The notes beneath the pieces are model-generated. The model was not told the origin of the DNA and did not search any database. It saw nothing but the letters and a program-made list of their open reading frames with translations. A stretch of DNA of 49,522 nt from Coleofasciculus sp. LEGE 07092 (GTDB lineage: Bacteria; Cyanobacteriota; Cyanobacteriia; Cyanobacteriales; Coleofasciculaceae), in assembly GCF_015207375.1 (NCBI RefSeq), contig NZ_JADEWY010000037.1:1-49522 (forward strand), in the 5' to 3' direction. Below, one piece after another: positions 27,590-36,682 of this stretch. The number at the start of each line of letters is the position of its first letter. Within the stretch, counting starts at the first letter, position 1. The translations under genes and the position numbers were made by a program.

Positions 27590-27805
27590 TTATCCTTCTT
27601 TGTTGACGAAGGGTAGCAATGCCAAAAGTCGAGCGCGTTTAATTGATCGGGTCAACGCTCGTTGTTGTTGAGACGTCAGCCCTGTAATACGACGCGGCAA
27701 TATTTTACCGCGTTCGGTAACAAATTTGCGCAGCAGTTCAACATCTTTGTAATCGATCGGGTCTCCGGGTTTAATGGGAGAAAGGCGTTTGCGAAAGTAG
27801 GTCAT
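27590..27805 (-). CDS. rpsR: 30S ribosomal protein S18
   Basis: 71 residues with [12 protein letters not shown] start and the S18 signature [20 protein letters not shown]. Downstream of rpmG (74-bp gap) and upstream of the RNase gene on the same strand. ATG start at 27805. Confidence 0.97.
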   Translation of the reverse strand: MTYFRKRLSPIKPGDPIDYKDVELLRKFVTERGKILPRRITGLTSQQQRALTRSIKRARLLALLPFVNKEG

Positions 27806-27878
27806 AAGTCGTGGTTGGTGGTCGTTGGTCTATTGGTTTTGGCTCGGTAAGATAAGGACTGATGACCGAGAACTGTCC

Positions 27879-28073
27879 TTACTTGATTTCTTTGTGAATG
27901 GTGTGCTTGTTGCAGTGAGTGCAGAACTTTTTGAGTTCCAAGCGTCCCGTCGTGTTGCGACGGTTTTTCTTAGTTGTGTAGCGAGAAACACCCCTCGATC
28001 GCTTGTCTGGGTTGGTGCGACACTCGGTACATTCTAAGGTGATAATAATTCGGACACCTTTCTTGGTTGCCAT
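27879..28073 (-). CDS. rpmG: 50S ribosomal protein L33
   Basis: 64 residues, L33 with two CxxC pairs (TECTEC-type ECTEC near 14-18 and FCTHC near 50-54) expected to bind zinc. First gene of the rpmG-rpsR-RNase block. AGGACT just before the ATG at 28073 is a weak ribosome binding site. Confidence 0.96.
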   Translation of the reverse strand: MATKKGVRIIITLECTECRTNPDKRSRGVSRYTTKKNRRNTTGRLELKKFCTHCNKHTIHKEIK

Positions 28074-28123
28074 AGTCCTAATTCTAGAAAATCAAAGGGG
28101 CTATCGAAATTAGACACAAATTT

Positions 28124-28660
28124 CTATTTTTGCACACGACGGCGGAGCTGGGCAACCCATCGTTTGACGCGCAGGTCAAGGGAAAACCCCCGACGAGTTG
28201 GTATGGTAATGGTTTTAGCAACGCGATCGTGGAATGCTTGTTGAGCATCAGGATCGGAGATAGCAACACCACAATCTGCCAGCAGGGGCGCGATGAGGAG
28301 TAGCATGGAGATGCCGTTAGCCAAACCGATGTTTAGACCAATCATCGCTAAGAGGGCGCAAAATCCTAGGATACCTTCTCGTTTGCCTAGCGTCACCAGT
28401 CCCGGAATTTTGCTGTATTTGGCATCTATAACTTTTATATCCATTGCCCAGCGTCCCACACTCTGCCCCTTATTATTTGAGACGAGAATTACCCGCATCG
28501 CCAGCCAGAGCAGCAGAAAAACGACCATTTGCAGGAGAGGATATCGTCCCGCAAAGGAGCTAGTCAGCCAAACCGCGACAAAATCAATGAGGAAGGCATA
28601 AGCCCGTCGCTCAATCGGTATTTTGGGAAAGCGCTTGTGAAGGGGTTCGATGGAGTTCAT
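28124..28660 (-). CDS. RDD-family membrane protein
   Basis: 178 residues with three hydrophobic stretches (about 24-38, 42-60, 108-135) and the RDD pattern: RRAYAFLIDFVAVWL at the start, then GQSVGRWAMDIKVID. The C-terminal 40 residues are basic (RRGFSLDLRVKRWVAQLRRR). RDD proteins are small membrane proteins, some acting as ion antiporters; the role here is unknown. It is 50 bp upstream of rpmG on the same strand and could be cotranscribed. Confidence 0.88.
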   Translation of the reverse strand: MNSIEPLHKRFPKIPIERRAYAFLIDFVAVWLTSSFAGRYPLLQMVVFLLLWLAMRVILVSNNKGQSVGRWAMDIKVIDAKYSKIPGLVTLGKREGILGFCALLAMIGLNIGLANGISMLLLIAPLLADCGVAISDPDAQQAFHDRVAKTITIPTRRGFSLDLRVKRWVAQLRRRVQK

Positions 28661-28742
28661 TGGGCGGGCTGGCTCGGGGACTTCTCCTTGTTATGTTAGC
28701 TTTTAGGTTGATTTCTATTCGCTACTCATTCTCAACAACTTA

Positions 28743-29039
28743 TCAATCTATATTTGCCTCTCGTGCAATGGCTCGACCTTGATTGACCAGAAATTGGGCA
28801 TTTTGGGTTTTGTTCCAAACCGAGTTTTGACAGGTTTTGCCAGCATCTTGAGCCACCTCCTCATGCCCTTTGAAGGGTTGACCGATGGGATTGCCAGATG
28901 TGTCCCACAGGCGAATTGTCTGGTCATAACTGCCACTGACAAGAGTTTTGCAGTCAGGGCTAAATGCCACTGAGATGACCCAACCCTCATGCCCTTTAAA
29001 GGGTTGACCGATGGGGTTGCCTAATGTATCCCACTCGAT
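28743..29039 (-). pseudogene. 3' remnant of a WD40-repeat protein
   Basis: The minus frame is open from a TAA at 29040-29042 and has no start for a full protein. It encodes the end of one WD40 repeat and one complete repeat (VAFSPDCKTLVSGSYDQTIR then LWDTSGNPIGQPFKGHE), followed by a C-terminal tail. The 45-bp unit covering GNPIGQPFKGHE occurs twice (about 28865-28895 and 28985-29020). The rest of the gene is missing, cut off near the hairpin at 29136. Probably a tail of a STAND/WD40 protein. Confidence 0.75.
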
Positions 29040-29135
29040 TTAGCACGCGGTCATCTATTGACTTAAGCTTAATTAAAAGGTTAGTTATCACAAAAAGCTA
29101 TATCTAACAACACTAAGCTTAAAATCAGCCTTAAG

Positions 29136-29180
29136 TAGATGCCACTAAAGCGAGGACTCTCATCGCTTTAGTGGCATCTA
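29136..29180. repeat. Long perfect hairpin (18-bp stem, 9-nt loop)
   Basis: TAGATGCCACTAAAGCGA (29136-29153) pairs perfectly with 29163-29180. It lies exactly between the WD40 remnant and the kinase remnant, so it is likely the footprint of a small mobile repeat or a recombination point. Confidence 0.9.
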
Positions 29181-30934
29181 GTCAATCAAATCAACGCCGA
29201 TGCTTTTAGTCTGGGTCAACTTAACGCGCAAAACCCAACTGGATTGGAACATCACTTCTGGCGACAAGCAAAACTATTCGATCATCTAGCCTTAGTTGGC
29301 TTTGTGGATACCCAACGAGAATTGGTCGCAGCAGGACGACTTGATGATGGACCCCTGGGAATTAGAATCTCAGGCAAATCGACGGGTTATGAATTGCGAA
29401 CCTATGCCACTAATAGCCAAGGCGAGCCTCAAGAACTTATCCATGTTGGCAAAGACTTCAATGCGCTTGAAAGACCCTACTATCAATCTGCCGTACAAGC
29501 GGGTAAAGAAACTTGGAGTGCAATATTTTCCCGCATTACCGGAAAAACTTTATATATTGGTGCTAACCAGCCCCTTTACGACTGAACTTGGAGAACTAGG
29601 CAAGTCGTTTAACAGCATGGCAGCGCAACTGCAAGTCTCCTTTGATCGAATGAAAGGGTTGAATGAAGCTTTATCCGAAAGTGAGAGGAGCGTCACTCAA
29701 TTTCTAGAGGCTATGCCGGTCGGTGTGGCAGTGCTAGATGCTAAGGGTCAACTCTACTATTGCAATCACAAGGGGAGCGAGTTACTTGGGAAAGAACTTA
29801 TACCATCAGCTACATCCGATCTATTGCCAGGGATTTACCAACTCTATGTTGCCCAATCTGATCGCTTGTATCCTGTTGCTGACTTACCACTCGTGCGTGC
29901 TTTGCAAGGCGAAAGTACCACGGCTGATGATATAGAAATTCACCAACCCGATAAAATTATTCCCATAGAGGGTTGGGGAACACCAATATACGATGCCCAA
30001 GGCAATGTTACTTATGCGATCGCTGCTTTTATTGATATCACAGAACGCAAGCAAGCAGAAGCAGATTTTGCGGAACGAACTAGACTCGCTGAATTTAGCT
30101 CAGATGTGGGGCTAGCCCTCACCCAAAGCAACACCATACAAGATATTCTGTACTGTTGTACTGAGGCGATGGTCAAACACCTCGAAGGTGCTTTTGCCCG
30201 TATCTGGTTATTCAATGAAGTAGATAATGTTCTAGAACTGACAGCGAGTTCGGGCTTGTACACCCATCTGAATGGAAGTCATAGTCGAATACCAGTGGGT
30301 TACTCCAAACTTGGCTTCATTGCTCAATAAAAAGTGCCGCATCTAACTAATAATGTCCTGAATAATGCTTGGATTAGCGATAAAGAATGGGCAAAGCGGG
30401 AAGGTATGACTGCCTTTGCTGGCTATCCCCTATTAGTTGAAAATCACTTGGTCGGTGTGATGGCAATGTTTGCCTACAAGCCAATATCAGAATACCGATT
30501 GCAAGGCATGGCATTAATTGCTCATACCGTTGCCATAGCGATTGAACGCAAACGGGCAGAACAATTGCTGGCTAACTACAATCAGACCTTAGAGCAAAAA
30601 ATAGAAGAACGAACCCACACACTCTCACAAACTCTCGAAAATCTCCAAGCCACTTTTCTATGAAGCCCTGAGAGTTGCCGCTGCATCGCTTGAGCCGATC
30701 GCTCAAGATTACCCGATCGCTTCCCCAGAAGGGCAGATGAAGTGGGTACGAAATAGCGCTCGATATTCCCTAATGGATAATGGCGATGTGATGATAGACG
30801 GAGTAGCAATTGATATCAGCGATTGCCTTCGGCATAGCTTCGCTTCATGCGCTGCTGCCGAGGAACGCTTGCGAGCCTTAGAACAAGTGATCGCGCAAAG
30901 CGCCGCAGCGATCGCGGCTTCTAGCGGGACTTAG
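29172..30934 (+). pseudogene. Broken sensor histidine kinase (dCache-HAMP-PAS-GAF fragments)
   Basis: Fragments in consecutive order: 29172-29585 an extracellular dCache-like sensor part (no start, opens after a TAG); from about 29581 in another frame a HAMP-like segment (GELGKSFNSMAAQLQ), a PAS domain (TQFLEAMPVGVAVLD ... AAFIDITERKQAE) and a GAF domain (DVGLALTQSNTIQDILYCCT ...). An in-frame TAA at 30328-30330 interrupts the GAF domain. The frame then continues (VPHLTNNVLNN ... ALIAHTVAIAIERKRAEQLL) into a coiled coil and stops at 30661. A further PAS scrap in another frame runs to 30934. HisKA and HATPase domains are absent. At least four lesions: loss of the start, a frame-changing deletion, a nonsense codon, and a 3' rearrangement. 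Confidence 0.85.
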
Positions 30935-31040
30935 ACCGTTTATAAAATTAATCTGCCTTAAGAGAGATAAAAGCTCAAGGATGATTGCTAGTTCACCCTT
31001 TCTGGTGGGATACCGATGCTTTTAGGGATTGGGAATGGGA

Positions 31041-31070
31041 CTGTACCTCATCTAAGTGAGAACCGCTATA
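31041..31070 (+). repeat. Solitary end of the MITE family
   Basis: The stretch ending GTGAGAACCGCTAT matches the terminal part of the MITE copies at 7283-7388 and 41791-41895 (GAGAGAACCGCTAT in the reverse of copy B). The other end is missing. It may be a decayed copy or an internal-deletion product. Confidence 0.45.
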
Positions 31071-31112
31071 TCTCAACCAGAAAGACAAGACGCGCGCGAT
31101 CACTAGTCATTT

Positions 31113-31901
31113 TTATCGACACTCTAGTTTCTGGCGTTGAGCTTCGTACAGCACTAAAGCAGCGGTAATTGCCACATTTAACGATTCGACCTGCCGACAG
31201 AGTGGAATTTTTACGTGTTGATCGGCTAGGGATGCCAAATCCGGTGTAAGTCCAGCCGCTTCATTACCCAGAAGAATCAACGTAGGGCATCCCAGGTCAA
31301 TTTCCCAGTAATTTAGTGGAGCATCGGGTAGGGTTGCCACAACCTGTATGCCTTGACTCTGACATTGACGAACCACTGCTTGCAAATCAGGAGTGACTGC
31401 CATTGGCAAGCGAAACCACTGCCCTGCCGAAGAACGCAATACTTTCGGATTATCTAACTCAACACTGTCAGTACTTAACCATAAACCATCAGCATCCGCC
31501 GCTGCTGCCGTGCGAATTATTGTCCCCAAATTGCCCGGATCTTGTAGGGTTTCCAAAGCCAAGCCGAGGGAGAAAGACATTGGGAAACTGGGGGAAAGAG
31601 AGGAACGCATTGCCGTTGCCACAACACCGTCTGGTTGTACGGTGGTAGCCATTTGATTCAGTACTGTTTGGCTGACTATCTCTGCCCTCTGACATCGACT
31701 AGAGGCATCCTGCCAAAGTTGTGGATGAGTTTGAAGCCATTCTGGGGTACAGCAAACTGTTACCAGGGGGTAATTTACGGCACAAGCTTCTGCCACCAGG
31801 TGAGTTCCTTCGAGCAGCATTAATTGCTGCTGCCGCCGTCCCTTGGTTCTGTGCAGCTTTCTGATGTCTTTTACCAGAGGATTTTGAGTACTGGTCAGCA
31901 T
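31113..31901 (-). CDS. SpoU/TrmH-family RNA methyltransferase
   Basis: 262 residues. An N-terminal substrate-binding part (NPLVKDIRKLHRTKGRRQQQ, LLEGTHLVAEA) is followed by the SPOUT knot domain: motif 1 LQDPGNLGTIIRTAAA, motif 2 LILLGNEAAGL, motif 3 IPLCRQVESLNVAITAALVL. Such enzymes 2'-O-methylate rRNA or tRNA with SAM. The exact target (RlmB/TsnR-like rRNA sites) is not decided by the sequence. It is 80 bp after the tRNA-Leu gene on the same strand. Confidence 0.93.
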   Translation of the reverse strand: MLTSTQNPLVKDIRKLHRTKGRRQQQLMLLEGTHLVAEACAVNYPLVTVCCTPEWLQTHPQLWQDASSRCQRAEIVSQTVLNQMATTVQPDGVVATAMRSSLSPSFPMSFSLGLALETLQDPGNLGTIIRTAAAADADGLWLSTDSVELDNPKVLRSSAGQWFRLPMAVTPDLQAVVRQCQSQGIQVVATLPDAPLNYWEIDLGCPTLILLGNEAAGLTPDLASLADQHVKIPLCRQVESLNVAITAALVLYEAQRQKLECR

Positions 31902-31982
31902 GAGTAGGGAGTAGGTAAAAAACTCAACCAGAACTAGCTAAAATGCTCCTAGCCCCTAGCCTCTAACCCTTAATCTCTAAGA

Positions 31983-32066
31983 TGCGGAACCCGGGACTTG
32001 AACCCGGAAGTCTTTGCAGACACTAGAACCTGAATCTAGCGCGTCTACCAATTCCGCCAGTTCCGC
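31983..32066 (-). tRNA. trnL-CAG: tRNA-Leu (anticodon CAG)
   Basis: 84 nt, type II tRNA. Acceptor stem GCGGAAC pairs with GTTCCGC, followed by discriminator A. Anticodon stem CTAGA/TCTAG encloses TTCAGGT, anticodon CAG. A long variable arm (GTCT/AGAC stem) and a T-arm CCGGG-TTCAAGT-CCCGG are present. CCA is not encoded. Confidence 0.97.
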
Positions 32067-32316
32067 TTGCCTTTCAACTTTCCATGCAGTTTCCCATCAT
32101 GCAACAATCGAGACGCATTTGTCAACTCCTTTTCTCCGGATACCCAAAATTGAACCCGTAATAGGAGATTATCTTTATTCCTTTGCTATGAATAAAGATG
32201 GAATTTAGATACACAGTAGCGTAAACTGACCAAATGAGTTGCAACTCTAGACATTTGCCATCTTTCAGGTAGAATCAAAACCAAATTTTAAAAAATGCAA
32301 AGATTCTGCTGATTCT

Positions 32317-32322
32317 GGAGGT
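32317..32322 (+). promoter_or_regulatory. Perfect Shine-Dalgarno of murA (decides the start)
   Basis: GGAGGT, fully complementary to the 16S rRNA tail, lies 6 nt before the ATC codon at 32329. No other ribosome binding site of this quality is in the upstream part of the frame. Confidence 0.7.
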
Positions 32323-32328
32323 AGACCC

Positions 32329-33708
32329 ATCAATCACTCTCAAAGCCTGACAGATACGTGTTCTGTACCTGAACAAGACAGTTCAGTTCTACAGATTTGG
32401 GGCAGAGCGTCCCTCAAGGGACACGTCACCATTAGCGGAGCCAAAAACTCTGCCTTGGCAATTATGGCAGGAGCGCTCCTGTGCCCCCAAGATTGCCGAC
32501 TGCGCAATGTACCGTCCTTGGTCGATATCATGAGGATGAGCCAAATTCTCGCGGCTTTGGGCGTGAAGCTCGAACGTCACGGAGATACTTTGGACATCAA
32601 TGCCCGTCACATAGGACAGTCCAAAGCGCCATACGAATTGGTCAGCCAGCTACGAGCTAGCTTTTTTGTCGTGGGTCCGCTGCTGGCGCGGTTGGGGGTA
32701 GCACGAGTCCCCCTACCAGGTGGCTGTGCCATTGGTGCCAGACCTGTAGACCTCCATGTTCGAGGGTTACAAGCTCTGGGAGCTGAAGTACACATCGAGC
32801 ATGGCATCGTTCATGCCTACGTCAGAGGGAATGGGAGCAAGCGGCTCAAAGGGGCAAAAATTTATCTGGACTATCCGAGTGTCGGTGCTACGGAAACCCT
32901 GATGATGGCAGCAACCCTGGCAGAGGGCGAAACAATCATTGAAAATGCTGCTCAAGAGCCAGAAGTTATTGATCTGGCAAATTTTTGTAAGGCGATGGGA
33001 GCCAAAATTCGGGGTGCTGGAACGAATACCATTATCATTTCCGGTGTTCCCAGCCTGCACTCGGTAGATTACTCGATCATTCCTGACCGGATTGAAACGG
33101 GTACGTTTTTGGTGGCGGGTGCCATTACCCAGTCAGAAATTACCCTTTCACCTGCGATACCTGACCATTTCACGGCGGTGATTGCTAAGTTGCATGAAAT
33201 TGGCGTTAAGGTGGTTGCTGAAGGCTCTAACTGCCTGCGGGTTATTCCAGGTGACACTATCCGGGCAACGGATATCGAAACCCTACCTTATCCCGGATTT
33301 CCTACGGATATGCAGGCACCGTTAATGGCTTTACTGACGTTGAGTGACGGGGATAGTGTTATTGCCGAAACGGTGTTTGAAAATCGGTTGGGTCATGTTC
33401 CCGAACTGAACCGCATGGGAGCTGATATTCGCGTTAAGGGTAATATTGCGATCGTGCGGGGTGTACCGACGCTATCGGGAGCACCTGTGGTGGCAACTGA
33501 CCTACGGGCATCGGCAGCGTTGGTGCTGGCAGCGTTAGCGGCGGATGGTAAAACCACGATTCAGGGATTGCATCATTTAGACCGGGGTTATGAGAATTTG
33601 GAGGCGAAATTACGGCAATTAGGAGTTCGATTGCAGCGGGTACGGGATGAGTCTGCCAGCGAGGAAGTCTCAACTCCTCCGAGTCCTGTAACCGTGCTGC
33701 CTCAGTAA
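32329..33708 (+). CDS. murA: UDP-N-acetylglucosamine 1-carboxyvinyltransferase, unusual start
   Basis: First committed step of peptidoglycan synthesis: transfer of enolpyruvate from PEP to UDP-GlcNAc. Signatures: [15 protein letters not shown] with the active-site Lys and Asn, [20 protein letters not shown] (in many MurA the fosfomycin-target Cys lies in this loop; the Cys in GGCAIGARP is at that place), and [14 protein letters not shown]. The frame is open from a TAG at 32248, but between there and TTG 32455 I find no ATG, GTG or TTG in frame. TTG 32455 lies inside the conserved GAKNSAL motif and would remove the active-site Lys. The best candidate is ATC at 32329, 6 nt after GGAGGT, giving 459 residues, a normal cyanobacterial length. 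Either ATC is used or the codon is a mutation or sequence error. Confidence 0.9.
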   Translation: MNHSQSLTDTCSVPEQDSSVLQIWGRASLKGHVTISGAKNSALAIMAGALLCPQDCRLRNVPSLVDIMRMSQILAALGVKLERHGDTLDINARHIGQSKAPYELVSQLRASFFVVGPLLARLGVARVPLPGGCAIGARPVDLHVRGLQALGAEVHIEHGIVHAYVRGNGSKRLKGAKIYLDYPSVGATETLMMAATLAEGETIIENAAQEPEVIDLANFCKAMGAKIRGAGTNTIIISGVPSLHSVDYSIIPDRIETGTFLVAGAITQSEITLSPAIPDHFTAVIAKLHEIGVKVVAEGSNCLRVIPGDTIRATDIETLPYPGFPTDMQAPLMALLTLSDGDSVIAETVFENRLGHVPELNRMGADIRVKGNIAIVRGVPTLSGAPVVATDLRASAALVLAALAADGKTTIQGLHHLDRGYENLEAKLRQLGVRLQRVRDESASEEVSTPPSPVTVLPQ

Positions 33709-33731
33709 TTGAGTAGCGATTGATTTCTTTC

Positions 33732-33780
33732 GAGGCGATTCAACAGAGTTCTTAACTGCCAACAACCGTTGAATCGCCTC
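33732..33780. repeat. 13-bp perfect inverted repeat between convergent genes
   Basis: GAGGCGATTCAAC (33732-33744) pairs with GTTGAATCGCCTC (33768-33780) across a 23-nt loop, between the ends of murA and the epimerase gene. There is no T-run; a terminator role is possible by position only. Confidence 0.6.
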
Positions 33781-33878
33781 AAGAGAGCGATCGCTTACCT
33801 ATCAGGGTGTTTTTTCTCAGTTGTGAATTAACTCCCTGGTTCCTTCCAGGGGATTGAAATTATTTAGCCGTCTCACGT

Positions 33879-34784
33879 TTAACTCAAAATCTCAACCAAT
33901 GCTGATTTCACCATCGGATACTGATAGTCAAAACCAATGCTAGTTGTTCGTTTGGGAACTACTTGCTGCCCTTCTAAAACAACTTGCGCTCCCTCACCCA
34001 GCAAAGCTTCTAGGGCAAAGTCAGGAACTGGCAACCAGGAAGGACGGTTGAGAACTTCCCCCACCTTTTGACAAAATTCTGACATTCGCACGGGATTTGG
34101 TGCCGTAGCATTAAAGACGCCTTCGATATCATCTTGAGTGAGAGCTTTTAAGATTAAACTAACTAGGTCATCTCGGTGAATCCAAGAAAACCACTGACGA
34201 CCGCTACCGATCGGACCACCAACAAATAGATTGAAGGGGGTGATCATTTTCGCTAGTGCGCCCCCATTTCCCAAAACAATTCCCAAACGCAGGATAACTA
34301 GTCGAACTCCAGCATCTTTGACGTTCTGGGCTTCGGCTTCCCAAGCTTGACAGACTTGGGCAAGAAAATCGTTACCAGAGGGACTGGTTTCATCAAAGGT
34401 AGCCGTTTCGCTAGTACCGTAGTAGCCAATGGCTGAAGCATTGATCAATACCCTCGGTTTGGGTTCAGCTTTGGCAATGGCTTCCACAATTTTGCGTGTC
34501 CCCAGCTTGCGGCTGTTGAGAATCTCTTGCTTTTGTTCTGATGTCCAGCGACTCTCGGCGATGGGTTCTCCTGCCAGATTCACAACGCCATCACATCCGG
34601 CGATCGCTTGTTGCCAAGAACCTGATTCGGTGGGAGTATAGGCAACAATCTCCACATTAGGGAACAGTCCGGCAGCAGTCCCTCGGTTGCGAGTTAAGAT
34701 TAGCGGCTGATGTCCTTGGGAAAGGAGGCGCTCAACCAAACGGCTACCGACAAATCCAGTGGCTCCAGTAACTGCAACTTTCAT
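33879..34784 (-). CDS. TIGR01777-family NAD-dependent epimerase/dehydratase-like protein
   Basis: 301 residues, extended SDR fold. [11 protein letters not shown] (7-17) is the nucleotide-binding loop; [12 protein letters not shown] and ASAIGYYGT are the family signatures, with the SDR Tyr in GYYG. A C-terminal part ([19 protein letters not shown]) follows. Related to SulA/YfcH; the reaction is unknown in most members. It begins 3 bp after psb28-2 on the same strand, so the two are certainly one transcript, which hints at a photosystem-linked role (inference). Confidence 0.9.
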   Translation of the reverse strand: MKVAVTGATGFVGSRLVERLLSQGHQPLILTRNRGTAAGLFPNVEIVAYTPTESGSWQQAIAGCDGVVNLAGEPIAESRWTSEQKQEILNSRKLGTRKIVEAIAKAEPKPRVLINASAIGYYGTSETATFDETSPSGNDFLAQVCQAWEAEAQNVKDAGVRLVILRLGIVLGNGGALAKMITPFNLFVGGPIGSGRQWFSWIHRDDLVSLILKALTQDDIEGVFNATAPNPVRMSEFCQKVGEVLNRPSWLPVPDFALEALLGEGAQVVLEGQQVVPKRTTSIGFDYQYPMVKSALVEILS

Positions 34785-34787
34785 TTT

Positions 34788-35183
34788 CTACTCCCCATCA
34801 CTCTCTGTAGTTTTTTTCGTTTCACTGTAAGCCATACCATTTGCTTCAGCATAGCGATTCATAAAGCGCATAAAGCGTTCCCAGTGGTCTGGCTGCTCAA
34901 TTTCAAACTGGCAATCTACCCGTTCTAGGTCATCGCCTTCAGGACCGCTGAATATAAATTTTACCGAAGACGGCTCAATACTAATTTCACCTTCTTCATC
35001 GGTTAAACGCAAGGCGTTAGAAAATTGTTTGGTAAAACTGTTAAATTTTTCTAAGGCATTTAAAGACTCGAAACTCATCAATACCGAACGTATTCCTGTA
35101 TTGCGATTCCGCCGCAAGCTAACATTGCTCAGTTCTTCAGAAACTCCTTCAAAAAATTGAATGGACGGTATTTGGGAGGTCAT
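34788..35183 (-). CDS. psb28-2: Photosystem II assembly protein Psb28 paralogue (Psb28-2)
   Basis: 131 residues. Psb28 signatures: IQFFEGVSEE at the start, LTDEEGEISIEPSSVKF, and WERFMRFMNRYAEANGM at the end. The middle diverges from Psb28-1, matching the second paralogue. Psb28 proteins bind PSII assembly intermediates through CP47 on the cytoplasmic side. The last 20 residues are charged. It is immediately upstream of the TIGR01777 gene (3-bp gap). Confidence 0.85.
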   Translation of the reverse strand: MTSQIPSIQFFEGVSEELSNVSLRRNRNTGIRSVLMSFESLNALEKFNSFTKQFSNALRLTDEEGEISIEPSSVKFIFSGPEGDDLERVDCQFEIEQPDHWERFMRFMNRYAEANGMAYSETKKTTESDGE

Positions 35184-35295
35184 GTTAAATCGTGAATACT
35201 ATTCAAGTCAGTATACAAAATTTCAAACCCTATGAGTTTGAATGGCACGATTTTCTTGTATCTGAATCCCCTCGATATTCCAAAACAGAGACTCT

Positions 35296-36513
35296 CTAAT
35301 CCCCACAAATTACCTGTTCGTAAAGCTGGGCAGCGCGTTCCCAAGTGTAATTTTGCTCGATAAACGATCGCCCGTTTTCAGACAGTTGCTTTCTCAGTTG
35401 AGCATTTTCAAACAAGCGCGTTACAGCTTCGACATATTCTGCGATCGCATTAGCCCTCAACGCCCTCAACGGCACACCTTCACCCTCCACCTCCAGTCCT
35501 TCCAAGCCGCGATCGCTTCCCACTACAGGTACACCTGCTGCCATAGCTTCCAAGGTTTTGTTTTTAATACCATACCCCGTTCGCATAGACACCACACAGG
35601 CAGTAGCCTGGTGCAGGTAGTCTGCCATAGAAGGAACACGCCCAGTAACGGTAATACTAGGACGAGTGCCTAAAGCCAATACCTCTGCTGTAGGGCGTGA
35701 ACCAACCAGGGTTAGAGTCGTGTCTGGATATCGCTGTTGTATGGCTGGTAATATCTCTCGACTTAAGAAGATAACAGCATCGATATTTGCCAAGTTATCC
35801 ATCGCTCCGATAAAAACCAAATGATGCCCACCCGGATCGGCAGATCGATAAGGGAATAGGCAAAAATCTACACCATTGGGGATGACATAAATTTGACTAT
35901 CAGGATTAAACGCCTGTATCTGTTGTCTATCTTCATCCGTTGTCACCACAATGCGAGAAAATTTAGAACAATACTGTTGTTCGTAACGGCGCAACAGGGG
36001 TAGGTTTAAACGGTCTCGCAAGGGCTTTTCTGCGGTACCAGTTTGTAACTGATTGCGACAGGAACCATAAACTGAACTATGAATATTCACAACAGTTCGG
36101 AGTTGCTGCTGAAACTGGGGGCGAACATAAATCTCGTTAACGCTATGTTCGCAAGTGATCGCATCGAACTTGCCAGCTCCTAGGGAGTTGTCAACCCAAT
36201 GTTGTATATCAGGAGAATAAACAGACAGCACGCTAGGAGGAATTCCCTGCTGTAAAAAGCGACCAAAACGCTTTAGCTTTCCCAGCAATCCCCCCTTGAG
36301 ATTGGCAGTTTCGGGACGGGGAAAGACAACTAACTCTGCCACCCATTCCCGCAGTGCTTCAATTTCAGCATCGGTTACATCGTCAGAACGTTGAGTGAGT
36401 AAGGTAATTTCATATCGCTGACTGAGATATTTGAGTAAATTAAAGGTTCTAACCTGTGTTCCTCCTCGGGTTGGGGGATAGGGGAAGGTAGAGGAAAGCA
36501 TCAAAATCTTCAT
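35296..36513 (-). CDS. Group 4-type (GT-B) glycosyltransferase
   Basis: 405 residues, GT-B fold. The N-terminus MKILMLSSTFPYPPTRGGTQ is the usual acceptor-side start, VIPNGVDFCLFPY marks the linker, and the C-terminal E-x7-E type motif is LEAMAAGVPVVGSDRGLEGL. It resembles the exosortase-linked GT4 group (TIGR03087-like), which would fit the cyanoexosortase locus at 11-12 kb, although it is 23 kb away. Donor and acceptor sugars are unknown. It is divergent from the next gene. Confidence 0.9.
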   Translation of the reverse strand: MKILMLSSTFPYPPTRGGTQVRTFNLLKYLSQRYEITLLTQRSDDVTDAEIEALREWVAELVVFPRPETANLKGGLLGKLKRFGRFLQQGIPPSVLSVYSPDIQHWVDNSLGAGKFDAITCEHSVNEIYVRPQFQQQLRTVVNIHSSVYGSCRNQLQTGTAEKPLRDRLNLPLLRRYEQQYCSKFSRIVVTTDEDRQQIQAFNPDSQIYVIPNGVDFCLFPYRSADPGGHHLVFIGAMDNLANIDAVIFLSREILPAIQQRYPDTTLTLVGSRPTAEVLALGTRPSITVTGRVPSMADYLHQATACVVSMRTGYGIKNKTLEAMAAGVPVVGSDRGLEGLEVEGEGVPLRALRANAIAEYVEAVTRLFENAQLRKQLSENGRSFIEQNYTWERAAQLYEQVICGD

Positions 36514-36682
36514 AATTTCTTCATAATTTTAGTTTTATAGCTAGGACACTTAATGGCAATGGTGAAAAGGTTTAGAGCTGATTTTTGCAGCTAATGGAGA
36601 TTGGGTTCAGTTTTGACCAATATCTGCAAGAATGTCAATAATTTATGCCTTGAAATGCATCGCCTAATTGTACTGAACTGAT

